This document shows positions 1-6,346 of a DNA stretch of 8,232 bases, one piece after another. Both the position numbers and the translations under genes were made by a program. Source of the DNA: Nitrospirota bacterium (lineage in GTDB: Bacteria > Nitrospirota > Thermodesulfovibrionia > Thermodesulfovibrionales > JdFR-85); contig JAADGU010000058.1 in the NCBI GenBank assembly GCA_013152195.1, positions 1 through 8,232 on the forward strand. The letters are read 5' to 3'. Under the pieces are notes generated by a model. The model was not told the origin of the DNA. It searched no databases and was given only the letters and a program-made list of their open reading frames with translations. Each line of letters starts with the position of its first letter. Position 1 is the first letter of the stretch.

Positions 1-647
1 GGGGGACTTCAGTTGTAAGGAAGGAGATGGGGCTGAGGCTGAAGATACTTGCCACAATAAGCAATCCCAATATTGCCTATATCCTGATGCTTCTCGGCTT
101 CTATGGCCTCTTCTTTGAATTCACAAACCCCGGCTCGATATTTCCGGGGGTGGTGGGCGGAATAAGCCTGATACTTGCCTTTTATGCATTTCAGACCTTA
201 CCTGTAAATTATGCGGGGCTTCTCCTCATTATTCTTGCCGTAATCCTCTTTGTACTGGAGGTAAAGATAACATCTGGTGGAATACTGACCATTGGTGGTA
301 TTATAGCCATGATTATAGGCTCTATCATGCTGTTTGAAAGTCCGGGGCCTTTTCTTGAACTCTCCATATACCTTATTGTGCCGGCAGTACTTATAACGGC
401 CTTCTTCTTCTCTTTAACCGTTGGTCTTGCGGTAAAGGCGTGGAGGAGAAAGCCCGTAACAGGGGTCGAGGGTCTTTTGGGGCTTGAGGGAGTTGCCTAT
501 ACAGATGTATTTGAAGACGGTATGGTGCTTGTTCACGGAGAATACTGGAGGGCATACAGTGACGAACCGATTAAAAAAGGAGAGAAGGTGATCGTTGAGT
601 CTGTTTCGGGACTCAGAATAAAAGTCAGAAAGGAGGAGAGGAAATGA
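1..647 (+). CDS. NfeD family membrane protein, C-terminal part (5' end outside window)
   Basis: The reading frame is open from base 3 and continues leftwards out of the window, so the ATG at 27 is probably internal; codons before it read GTSVVRKE. Numbering from that Met, the visible part holds the NfeD membrane module: hydrophobic segments at about 16-31, 40-56, 62-78, 85-103 and 112-136, with the conserved stretches NPNIAYILMLLG and NPGSIFPGVVGGISL. A soluble C-terminal domain follows (about 145-206), of the OB-fold type seen in NfeD proteins. The match to long NfeD forms (NfeD1b) implies a ClpP-like serine protease domain upstream, outside the window; the catalytic residues cannot be checked here. 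In known family members the protease cleaves stomatin-type partners, and the next gene is such a partner, joined by an ATGA overlap. Family assignment is secure; the full-length architecture is inferred. Confidence 0.9.
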   Translation, partial: GTSVVRKEMGLRLKILATISNPNIAYILMLLGFYGLFFEFTNPGSIFPGVVGGISLILAFYAFQTLPVNYAGLLLIILAVILFVLEVKITSGGILTIGGIIAMIIGSIMLFESPGPFLELSIYLIVPAVLITAFFFSLTVGLAVKAWRRKPVTGVEGLLGLEGVAYTDVFEDGMVLVHGEYWRAYSDEPIKKGEKVIVESVSGLRIKVRKEERK

Positions 648-1408
648 TTTTCCCACCGCAGTTTTTGAGCCTTGTTTTTGCCGTAGTAGTTATTCTTTAT
701 TTCCTTGCAAGCGCCATCAAGATCCTCAAGGAGTATGAGAGGGGTGTGGTATTCAGGCTTGGGCGTATTATCCCGGTGAAGGGGCCGGGCCTTGTGATTA
801 TATGGCCGATAATCGATAAGCTTGTCAGGGTCAGTCTCAGGACAATAACAATGGATGTGCCTTCGCAGGACGTTATAACAAAGGACAATGTTACGGTTAA
901 GGTCAATGCTGTTGTATATTTCAGGGCAATGGACCCTATAAAGGCAGTGACTGCAATTGAGGACTACTATTTTGGTACAAGCCAGATAGCCCAGACAACA
1001 CTCCGGAGCGTTCTCGGACAGAGTCAGCTTGATGAACTGCTCTCCAAGAGGGATGCCATCAATGCGGAGTTGCAGCGGATTATAGATTTTCAGACAGAAC
1101 CGTGGGGGGTAAAGGTAACGGCTGTCGAGGTGAAGAATGTTGACCTTCCTGTAGAGATGCAGAGGGCTATTGCAAAACAGGCAGAGGCTGAAAGGGAGCG
1201 GAGGGCAAAGGTAATCCATGCAGAAGGTGAATTCCAGGCAGCCCAGAAACTTGCAGATGCTGCAAAGATCATTGCAACCGAACCGGCCACACTGCAGTTG
1301 AGATTCCTCCAGACGCTGACGGAGATATCTTCTGAAAAGAACTCAACAATCATCTTCCCTGTTCCTATTGACCTGATAAAGCCTTTTCTTGAAAAGAGGA
1401 ACTCCTAA
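644..1408 (+). CDS. Slipin (stomatin-like SPFH/Band 7 membrane protein)
   Basis: This 254-residue protein has one N-terminal membrane segment (about 7-27), then an SPFH/Band 7 domain (about 28-180) with typical slipin stretches: YERGVVFRLGR, GPGLVIIWPIIDK, LRTITMDVPSQDVITKDNV and EVKNVDLPVEMQRAIAKQAE. A charged, alanine-rich helix (about 172-212, ERERRAKVIHAEGE) is the likely oligomerising coiled coil. Length is normal for bacterial slipins. Slipins form membrane-bound ring or scaffold assemblies linked to membrane microdomains and stress. The start is supported by AGGAGG at 631-636, seven bases upstream, and the ATG overlaps the nfeD stop as ATGA, so the two are almost certainly co-transcribed and translationally coupled. 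The role as substrate or partner of the NfeD protease is known for related pairs and inferred here. Confidence 0.95.
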   Translation: MIFPPQFLSLVFAVVVILYFLASAIKILKEYERGVVFRLGRIIPVKGPGLVIIWPIIDKLVRVSLRTITMDVPSQDVITKDNVTVKVNAVVYFRAMDPIKAVTAIEDYYFGTSQIAQTTLRSVLGQSQLDELLSKRDAINAELQRIIDFQTEPWGVKVTAVEVKNVDLPVEMQRAIAKQAEAERERRAKVIHAEGEFQAAQKLADAAKIIATEPATLQLRFLQTLTEISSEKNSTIIFPVPIDLIKPFLEKRNS

Positions 1409-1444
1409 CAAGGGGTTAGGTGATGGCGGTGGGTTGTAGTTGTG

Positions 1445-2425
1445 CTACCATTTTATCAATGCAGAGGCCCATGTCAATCCACCGCCAAAGGCCTCAAGTA
1501 TGATATAATCACCCTCTCTGATCCTGCCCGACCTGACAGCCTCATCAAGGGCTATGGGGATTGAGGCAGCAGAGGTGTTACCATAGCGGTCAAGATTGAT
1601 CATTACCTTCTCAAGCCCCAGCCCGAGTCTCTTTGCCGTGGCACTGATTATCCTGAGGTTTGCCTGGTGGGGGATGAGCAGAGAGATGTCCTCGGGTTTT
1701 AATTTATGTTCTTTCAGTGTACTCAGTACGAGTTTCTCCAAAGTCCTCACAGCTACCTTGAACGTCTCGTTTCCCCTCATCTTCATATAGTGCAGCCCCT
1801 CTTTAACCGTCTTCTCTGTTGCAGGCATTCTCGATCCCCCGGCCGGTATGTGCAGAAGGTCCCACATCGAGCCATCGGCATTGAGCTTGACAGAGAGTAT
1901 TCCCCTGTCACCCTCTGTTGCCTCCAGGACTACAGCGCCTGCCCCGTCGCCAAGCAGCACGCAGGTGCTCCTGTCCGTCCAGTCAGTAATCCGTGAGAGC
2001 ACCTCGGAGCCCACAACAAGTACTCTCCTGTATATTCCAGCCCGGATGTAAGCATCAGCTGTTGAGAGGGCATAGATGAAGCCGGAACATGCGGCATTTA
2101 CGTCAAAGGCGGCAGCCTTTCTGGCTCCAATCCTGTGCTGAAGTATACAGGCGGTAGAGGGCAGGGGCATATCACCGGTAACTGTGGCAACTATTATGAG
2201 GTCCAGCTTTCTTGCTTTCAGTCCCGCAGATTTGAGGGCCTCATTGGATGCCATCAATGCGAGGTCTGAGGCAGCCTCTTCATTTGCGGCAATCCGCCTT
2301 TCCCTGATTCCGGTCCTCTCCCGGATCCATTCGTCAGAGGTATCCACCACTTTTTCAATGTCTGAATTTGTTAAAACCTTCTTGGGAACGTATAGACCCG
2401 TTCCAGTGATCCTGGCCTTTAACAA
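1445..2425 (-). CDS. fabH: Beta-ketoacyl-ACP synthase III
   Basis: FabH condenses acetyl-CoA (or another short acyl-CoA) with malonyl-ACP to start fatty-acid chains, in the cytoplasm. The 326-residue length is typical. The catalytic triad is visible: Cys113 in DVNAACSGFIYAL, His253 in LLIPHQANLRI and Asn283 in YGNTSAASIPIALDEA; the C-terminal glycine motif EAFGGGLTWA is also present. The start is TTG at 2423-2425: no ATG or GTG lies in frame just upstream, and an SD sequence TAGGAG (about 2433-2438) sits seven bases before it, giving MLKARITGTGLYVPKK, which matches the usual FabH N-terminus. It is the last gene of the yceD-rpmF-plsX-fabH operon, 64 bp after plsX, and ends convergent with the slipin gene. 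The fabD, fabG and acpP genes that often follow are absent here. Primer preference (straight or branched) cannot be read from the sequence. Confidence 0.97.
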   Translation of the reverse strand: MLKARITGTGLYVPKKVLTNSDIEKVVDTSDEWIRERTGIRERRIAANEEAASDLALMASNEALKSAGLKARKLDLIIVATVTGDMPLPSTACILQHRIGARKAAAFDVNAACSGFIYALSTADAYIRAGIYRRVLVVGSEVLSRITDWTDRSTCVLLGDGAGAVVLEATEGDRGILSVKLNADGSMWDLLHIPAGGSRMPATEKTVKEGLHYMKMRGNETFKVAVRTLEKLVLSTLKEHKLKPEDISLLIPHQANLRIISATAKRLGLGLEKVMINLDRYGNTSAASIPIALDEAVRSGRIREGDYIILEAFGGGLTWASALIKW

Positions 2426-2489
2426 TACGTAGCTCCTAAAATATGGTTGTTTTATTTCCCCTGCAATGGAGGCAACATCCTGACACTTC

Positions 2490-3518
2490 CTATGCTGTGG
2501 CCTTGGCTACCGGACCGGAAGTCCTGCTCTTTTTCCTGAGTTCAGAGGATATTATCTCATCTACCCTGAGCCGGGCGGATATGTTGGCTGTCTTCAGTGC
2601 ATTTCTTATCGCCTTTGATGAAGATCGCCCGTGACTTATTATGCATGTTCCCCTGATTCCAAGCAGAGGAGCCCCTCCATATTCAGCATAATCAGTCTTC
2701 TTTTTAAAGTTCTTGAGGGCCGGTTTCATAAAGAGATATGCGAGTCGGCCTGTGGCAATATCGGCAATCTCCTGTTTCAGCATCTTCATGATAGTCTCAG
2801 CCAGGCCTTCGCTGACCTTCAGTACCACATTTCCGATAAAACCATCGCATACCACAACATCTACATTGCCACTGAAGATGTCCTTGCCTTCAATGTTGCC
2901 GACAAAATGCAGTCCGCTATTCTTTATAAGCCTGAACGCCTCTTTGGTAAGTTCGTTTCCCTTTGTATCTTCCTCTCCAATGCTCAGCAGTGCAACCCTT
3001 GGTTTCTGTACGCCAAGGACATTTCCGCAGTAAGCATTTCCCATCAGGGCAAACTGCAGCAGGTTTGATGCCTCGGAGTCAACGTTTGCCCCTGCGTCGA
3101 TGAGCACGAAGGGTCCCTTGAGGGTTGGCATGGTGGTAGCTATGGCAGGTCGGTTAACTCCTTCAGATGTGCCAAGCAAAAGGAGGGCAAAGGCCATTAC
3201 TGCCCCTGAGTGCCCAGCACTTACAAAGGCATGTGCCTCCCCTTTTTTGACCAGCTCTATCCCCCGTCTTATCGAGGAATCCTTTTTCCGTCTGACAGCC
3301 ACAGAGATTGGTTCATCCATGGCTATCAGCTGGGAGGCGTGCTTGACGGAAATCCTGTCCGGGGGATAACGTTTATGCCTCAGTTCTTCTGTAATCAGAT
3401 CTTCCCGGCCAATCAGAATAACCTCGATATCCTCGGTATCATTGACAGTTTCTACTGCTCCTTCCACTGTCACACGGGGCGCATAATCCCCGCCCATGGC
3501 ATCAAGAACGATCTTCAT
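2490..3518 (-). CDS. plsX: Phosphate acyltransferase PlsX
   Basis: PlsX converts acyl-ACP and phosphate to acyl-phosphate, the donor used by PlsY to acylate glycerol-3-phosphate in phospholipid synthesis; it acts at the inner face of the membrane. Family motifs occur in order over 342 residues: DAMGGDYAP (6-14), SAGHSGAVMA (100-109), LIDAGANVD (139-147), GNIEGKDIFSGNVDVVVCDG (207-226), FIGNVVLK (227-234), YGGAPLLGIRG (280-290) and SHGRS (295-299). Residues beyond about 325 (RKKSRTSGPVAKATA) form a basic, probably disordered tail. The start ATG overlaps the rpmF stop as ATGA, indicating translational coupling, and fabH follows 64 bp downstream. This gene order (rpmF-plsX-fabH) is widespread and lets ribosome production and lipid synthesis be co-expressed. 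Confidence 0.97.
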   Translation of the reverse strand: MKIVLDAMGGDYAPRVTVEGAVETVNDTEDIEVILIGREDLITEELRHKRYPPDRISVKHASQLIAMDEPISVAVRRKKDSSIRRGIELVKKGEAHAFVSAGHSGAVMAFALLLLGTSEGVNRPAIATTMPTLKGPFVLIDAGANVDSEASNLLQFALMGNAYCGNVLGVQKPRVALLSIGEEDTKGNELTKEAFRLIKNSGLHFVGNIEGKDIFSGNVDVVVCDGFIGNVVLKVSEGLAETIMKMLKQEIADIATGRLAYLFMKPALKNFKKKTDYAEYGGAPLLGIRGTCIISHGRSSSKAIRNALKTANISARLRVDEIISSELRKKSRTSGPVAKATA

Positions 3519-3706
3519 ATTTCTGTTTTTTCGATAACCTCTATGACTTTTCTGTCATTATACATGCCGCAGCTTGTGCAGGCCCTGTGAGGTAACTTGA
3601 GTTCCCCGCATTCAGGACATTTCATGAGGGAGAGAATTGTTCCCTTCCAGTTTGCCCTTCTCCTGTCTCTGCGACACCTTGAGTGTCTGGATTTAGGATT
3701 TGCCAT
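3515..3706 (-). CDS. rpmF: 50S ribosomal protein L32 (zinc-binding form)
   Basis: This 63-residue basic protein is a component of the large ribosomal subunit. Its N-terminus is rich in Arg (RRDRRRANWK at about 12-21), followed by the zinc-ribbon CPEC (30-33) and CTSC (43-46) with the conserved PHRAC stretch. All four metal-ligand cysteines are present, so this is the C+ (zinc-binding) form. The start is supported by an AAGGAG SD at about 3718-3723. It begins 16 bases after the yceD stop and its stop overlaps the plsX start as ATGA. It is slightly longer than many L32 proteins because of the C-terminal IEVIEKTEI tail. The MANPKSRHSR start differs from the MAVPKRK form common in proteobacteria and Firmicutes. 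Confidence 0.96.
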   Translation of the reverse strand: MANPKSRHSRCRRDRRRANWKGTILSLMKCPECGELKLPHRACTSCGMYNDRKVIEVIEKTEI

Positions 3707-3722
3707 GTTTTAGTGCTCCTTT

Positions 3723-4229
3723 CTATTTGGATAAGAGTTTCTTTAAACTCTTCAGTCTCGGGTCAATGTACTCATGCTTGCATTCGCATCTCTGAAGGTT
3801 CATGTCAGCTCCACATACAGGACATAGTCCCCTGCATGCTTCATCGCACAATGCCTTCATGGGTAAACTGAGAATCATCTGTTCTCTTATTACCTGGGTA
3901 ATATCAAGTTCATCATTGCTGTAAAAACCTATGTTAATCTTATCACTGGGGACCTCGTAGCTCTCTTCCCTTGCCACCTCTGCTGCCGGGTGATACAGCA
4001 GGTCAATATTGAGAGACAGCTCCTTATGGAAGTTTATCAGGCATCTGCTGCACTGAAGTGCCACCGTGCCCTGAATATCTCCCTCAATCCGGACTTCTTC
4101 CCCCTGCCTGCCAATCCGGAGATGAGCAGTAACAGGACCTATTGATTCAAGAAGAGAGTTTTGGGAGAGAGTTTCAGAGAAATCCAGGTCTATCCCGCGT
4201 TCTTCTATTTCGGAAACAATTATTTTCAT
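3723..4229 (-). CDS. yceD: YceD/DUF177 family protein, probable 23S rRNA accumulation factor
   Basis: The 168-residue protein has the DUF177 pattern: a beta-rich N-terminal half, a CSRC pair (60-63), the acidic YSNDELDITQVIREQMILSLP segment (about 103-123; conserved part DITQVIREQ), then a cysteine cluster C128, C132, C136, C139 (ACRGLCPVCG), C148 and C150, and the DPRLKSLKKL ending typical of the family. The cysteines suggest metal binding. YceD is required for normal 23S rRNA levels in E. coli and in plant plastids, and it very commonly sits directly upstream of rpmF, as here. It is the first gene of the operon. The ATG at 4229 has a GAGG SD about ten bases upstream (4240-4243). A strong promoter lies about 100 bases upstream. 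Family assignment is secure; the molecular mechanism is not established from the sequence. Confidence 0.92.
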   Translation of the reverse strand: MKIIVSEIEERGIDLDFSETLSQNSLLESIGPVTAHLRIGRQGEEVRIEGDIQGTVALQCSRCLINFHKELSLNIDLLYHPAAEVAREESYEVPSDKINIGFYSNDELDITQVIREQMILSLPMKALCDEACRGLCPVCGADMNLQRCECKHEYIDPRLKSLKKLLSK

Positions 4230-4330
4230 AACTCTATAACCTCATTATCCCGATTGTTTCAGCCTTCCGGTTCTTGTGAGGATGTTATATATATTACCAT
4301 GTATTGGGGGAAAAAGAAATTTAATAGAGT
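4230..4330 (-). promoter_or_regulatory. 5' leader of the yceD operon with possible SD-masking pairing
   Basis: The predicted transcript has a leader of about 95-100 bases before the yceD ATG. Read on the minus strand, it contains CCTCA (complement of 4277-4281) and later TGAGG (complement of 4240-4244). The second element includes the GAGG that is the likely SD of yceD, so the two could pair and mask it. The stem is only five base pairs across a loop of about 32 bases, so the pairing is speculative. No recognised riboswitch fold or ribosomal-protein leader motif was seen. Confidence 0.2.
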
Positions 4331-4333
4331 GAA

Positions 4334-4363
4334 AGTATACTTTTTACTTGAAAATATTGTCAA
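4334..4363 (-). promoter_or_regulatory. Sigma-70-like promoter for the yceD-rpmF-plsX-fabH operon
   Basis: On the minus strand there is a perfect -35 TTGACA (4358-4363) and a -10 TATACT (4334-4339, five of six consensus bases) separated by 18 bp. Transcription would begin near 4325-4330. This is the best promoter-like sequence seen in the window and it faces the operon directly. Confidence 0.75.
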
Positions 4364-4366
4364 GTA
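4345..4366. promoter_or_regulatory. 22-bp palindromic candidate operator shared by two divergent promoters
   Basis: TACTTGA (4345-4351) and TCAAGTA (4360-4366) form a perfect 7-bp inverted repeat. The eight bases between them (AAATATTG) continue the symmetry except for one A/G pair, so ten of eleven positions match. Each half-site supplies the TTGA core of one -35 box: 4348-4351 for the plus-strand promoter and the complement of 4360-4363 for the minus-strand promoter. This geometry suits a dimeric repressor that could block both promoters. It is not followed by a T run, so it is not a terminator. The binding protein is unknown. Confidence 0.55.
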
Positions 4367-4376
4367 GTTGTAAATT
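4348..4376 (+). promoter_or_regulatory. Candidate sigma-70-like promoter for the response regulator gene
   Basis: The plus strand shows TTGAAA (4348-4353, five of six -35 bases) and TAAATT (4371-4376, four of six -10 bases) with a 17-bp spacer. The expected start site, about six to eight bases after the -10, falls at 4382-4384, that is on the ATG itself. This would give a leaderless mRNA, which fits the absence of any SD sequence before that ATG. Confidence is limited by the weak -10. Confidence 0.4.
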
Positions 4377-4381
4377 ATTAC

Positions 4382-4960
4382 ATGAGCATAGAAAAACAAT
4401 ACTGTCTCTGCTGCGGTGAGGATGTTCCCTGCAATATTGTTATAAGAAATGAGAGAAGGGAAGTTACCTGTACCTTTTGCGGTTTTACACTGAATGCAGA
4501 TAACCTCTGGGAGAATAGAAAGCGATCGGCTGGTACATATGCACTTATTGCCGAGGATTCAAAATTCACAAGAACCCTGCTGAAGGAATTAATATTGAAG
4601 AAGACGTTAGCCAGTGAGGTTACAGCAGTCTCCAACGGTCTTGAACTCGTTTCAGAATATTCGAAGCTCCTGTCTGCTGATATCAGTGTCAGGTTTGTAA
4701 TAATTGACCTTAATATGCCGGTGATGGATGGTCTTACTGCTGCAAGGACCCTGAGGACACTCGAGGAAAAGAAGAAGAGCAAGAAGGTGCCGATACTCTT
4801 CTTCTCCGGAATCAAGGCAGATCAGGGTCTCAAGAGGCAGATGGAAATCCTTGCCCCTGCCAACTATGTCAATAAAGGGGCTGACCCTGATACCAGGATG
4901 CTTGCCAAGAGGGTGGAGGAACTCCTGAATTTTATCTCTCAGCGTTATCAGATCGCCTGA
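4382..4960 (+). CDS. Response regulator receiver protein with N-terminal zinc-ribbon-like segment
   Basis: The 192-residue protein has two parts. Residues 1-40 carry two CxxC pairs, C8/C11 (CLCCG) and C30/C33 (CTFCG), spaced like a small zinc ribbon; C10 and C17 are extra cysteines. Residues about 52-188 form a CheY-like receiver with the acidic pair E58/D59, phosphoacceptor D109 in VIIDLNMPVMDG, S142 in FFSG and K165 in YVNKG, so it should be phosphorylatable. There is no DNA-binding or enzymatic output domain, and no histidine kinase gene is adjacent. It could be a stand-alone signalling protein in which the ribbon provides partner or nucleic-acid contact; this is inference. The ATG at 4382 is the only plausible start, because an in-frame stop lies at 4349-4351 with no other start codon between, and no SD precedes it. 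Confidence 0.88.
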   Translation: MSIEKQYCLCCGEDVPCNIVIRNERREVTCTFCGFTLNADNLWENRKRSAGTYALIAEDSKFTRTLLKELILKKTLASEVTAVSNGLELVSEYSKLLSADISVRFVIIDLNMPVMDGLTAARTLRTLEEKKKSKKVPILFFSGIKADQGLKRQMEILAPANYVNKGADPDTRMLAKRVEELLNFISQRYQIA

Positions 4961-4966
4961 TTTTTA
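4947..4966 (+). terminator. Weak terminator-like hairpin after the response regulator gene
   Basis: ATCAG (4947-4951) and CTGAT (4957-4961) can form a 5-bp stem with a 5-base loop, immediately followed by four more Ts and then AT. It overlaps the stop codon. The stem is short and only moderately G+C-rich, so it may not terminate efficiently. The rest of the gap before acyP (to 5067) shows no convincing promoter or other element. Confidence 0.25.
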
Positions 4967-5067
4967 TACTGTTGATATACCACTGCCTTCCAGGTTTTCA
5001 GCCATTATGAATTTGCAGGTTTCTGTTTTTTATGTGATGAAGATAAGGCGACCGGTAAGGATTTATT

Positions 5068-5346
5068 ATGAAGAACCTAAGGGCTCATCTCTATATTGAA
5101 GGGATTGTTCAGGGTGTCTTTTACAGGGCCTTTGTTAGGGAACTTGCCCTGAAGTCAGGCCTCAGGGGGTGGGTAAGGAACCTTCCTGACGGTAGAGTGG
5201 AGGCAGTTTTTGAGGGGAAGGATGAGGATGTTGAAAAGGCTATAGTTGAGTGTTATAAGGGACCCCCTGGTGCTCACGTTACCAATATAGATGTTGTATG
5301 GGAGTCTTGCAAGGGTGAGTTCAGGGGTTTTGATATAAGATACTGA
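5068..5346 (+). CDS. acyP: Acylphosphatase
   Basis: Acylphosphatase hydrolyses small carboxyl-phosphate compounds such as acetyl- or carbamoyl-phosphate, in the cytoplasm. The 92-residue length is typical. The phosphate-binding loop GIVQGVFYRAF contains the catalytic Arg20, and Asn38 lies in GWVRNLPDGRVE; both catalytic residues are present. The later GPPGAHV and the FDIRY end also fit the family. The start is supported by TAAGGA at 5056-5061. bioB begins 25 bases after the stop, so the two are likely co-transcribed. The physiological substrate of bacterial acylphosphatases is generally uncertain. PlsX, which makes long-chain acyl-phosphates, is encoded nearby, but a functional link is only a suggestion. 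Confidence 0.95.
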   Translation: MKNLRAHLYIEGIVQGVFYRAFVRELALKSGLRGWVRNLPDGRVEAVFEGKDEDVEKAIVECYKGPPGAHVTNIDVVWESCKGEFRGFDIRY

Positions 5347-5371
5347 AGATTATATGATTTAAGCAGGTTAA

Positions 5372-6343
5372 ATGAGCGGATTGCTGACGGAGCTAAAAGA
5401 GAGGTTACTTAACGGGGGAGAGGTCTCGGAAGAGGAGGCGTCCTTTCTTGCAGATGATACCGCTGTACCCCTCCATACTTTATTTGAGGCCGCCACATCC
5501 ATCAGGGAGCGTTTCAGGGGAAACAGAGTTGACCTCTGCTCAATTGTGAATGCAAAGTCCGGCAATTGTACAGAGGATTGTGCTTATTGTGCTCAATCCA
5601 CCAGGCACAGGACAAGTATCAGTGTCTATCCCTGGATGGGGCAGGGCGAAATATTTCGCAGGGCGAAAGAGGCAAGGCTTTCCGGTGCAAAGAGGTTCTG
5701 TATCGTTACAAGCGGAAAGAGGGTTTCAGGAGAGGAGATCAAGGTTATAGCCTCTGCAGTTGGCGAGATCCGTCAGCTTGGTCTCCTGCCCTGTGCCACA
5801 CTCGGTCTTCTCGATGAAGGTGAGCTCAGGATACTGAAAGAAGCAGGTCTTGAACGCTTTCATCACAACCTTGAGACCTCAGAAGAGTTTTTTCAGAAAG
5901 TCTGTACCACCCATACCTATAGTGACAAGATAAAGACGATCATGGCTGTGAAGAATGCCGGTCTTTCCCTCTGTTCAGGAGGGATTTTTGGTCTTGGTGA
6001 ATCATGGAATGACAGGATCAGGATGGCCTTTACATTAAAGGATCTGAATGTGGATTCTGTTCCCATAAATTTCCTGATGCCCGTGGAGGGGACTCCAATG
6101 GGCCATCTTCCCCCACTTCATCCATTAGAGGCCCTGAGGATTATAAGTGTCTACAGGTTTATCCTTCCTGAGAAAGAGATAAGGCTCTGTGGCGGGCGTG
6201 TGCAGACACTTGGAGAATTGAATTCAATGGTCTTCCTTGCAGGGGCTGACGGCCTCCTGACAGGTAATTATCTTACACTGAAAGGCCGCTGTGCGGAAGA
6301 TGACATCAGGCTGATCGAGATGCTGGGCCTGAGATACGATTAG
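5372..6343 (+). CDS. bioB: Biotin synthase (radical SAM)
   Basis: BioB inserts sulfur into dethiobiotin to form biotin, using S-adenosylmethionine and two iron-sulfur clusters. The 323-residue protein has the radical-SAM cysteines C66, C70 and C73 (GNCTEDCAYCAQS). The residues expected to bind the [2Fe-2S] sulfur-donor cluster are also present: C110 (KRFCIVTSG), C141 (LPCATLG), C201 (SLCSGGIFGLGE) and R271 (EIRLCGGR). The HNLETSEEFF and VPINFLMPVEGTP stretches are typical. The N-terminal helices (1-55) resemble those of anaerobe-type BioB proteins. The SD is weak (around 5363-5367), consistent with read-through from acyP. bioW starts three bases after the stop, so BioB and BioW are made together. 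No BirA-type operator was seen upstream; regulation is not apparent. Confidence 0.97.
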   Translation: MSGLLTELKERLLNGGEVSEEEASFLADDTAVPLHTLFEAATSIRERFRGNRVDLCSIVNAKSGNCTEDCAYCAQSTRHRTSISVYPWMGQGEIFRRAKEARLSGAKRFCIVTSGKRVSGEEIKVIASAVGEIRQLGLLPCATLGLLDEGELRILKEAGLERFHHNLETSEEFFQKVCTTHTYSDKIKTIMAVKNAGLSLCSGGIFGLGESWNDRIRMAFTLKDLNVDSVPINFLMPVEGTPMGHLPPLHPLEALRIISVYRFILPEKEIRLCGGRVQTLGELNSMVFLAGADGLLTGNYLTLKGRCAEDDIRLIEMLGLRYD

Positions 6344-6346
6344 TTC

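Noticed and set aside
533..1219. A 228-codon antisense open frame across the end of the nfeD gene and the slipin gene
   Set aside because: It lies opposite two well-conserved coding regions, has a low-complexity composition rich in Cys, Leu and Tyr, and shows no recognisable domain; it is explained by codon bias of the real genes.
1404..1420. Hairpin CCTAAC/GTTAGG at the slipin stop codon, between convergent genes
   Set aside because: The 6-bp stem with 5-base loop is real but has no T run on either strand, so I do not call it a terminator. It may be chance.
2631..3068. A 145-codon plus-strand open frame inside plsX
   Set aside because: It is antisense to conserved PlsX motifs, with no SD or family resemblance.
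4961..5067. Possible promoter for acyP-bioB-bioW
   Set aside because: Several loose -35-like and -10-like matches exist, but none has suitable spacing with good matches to both boxes.
5347..5371. Search for a BirA operator or promoter before bioB
   Set aside because: The gap is only 25 bases and shows no dyad resembling a biotin operator.
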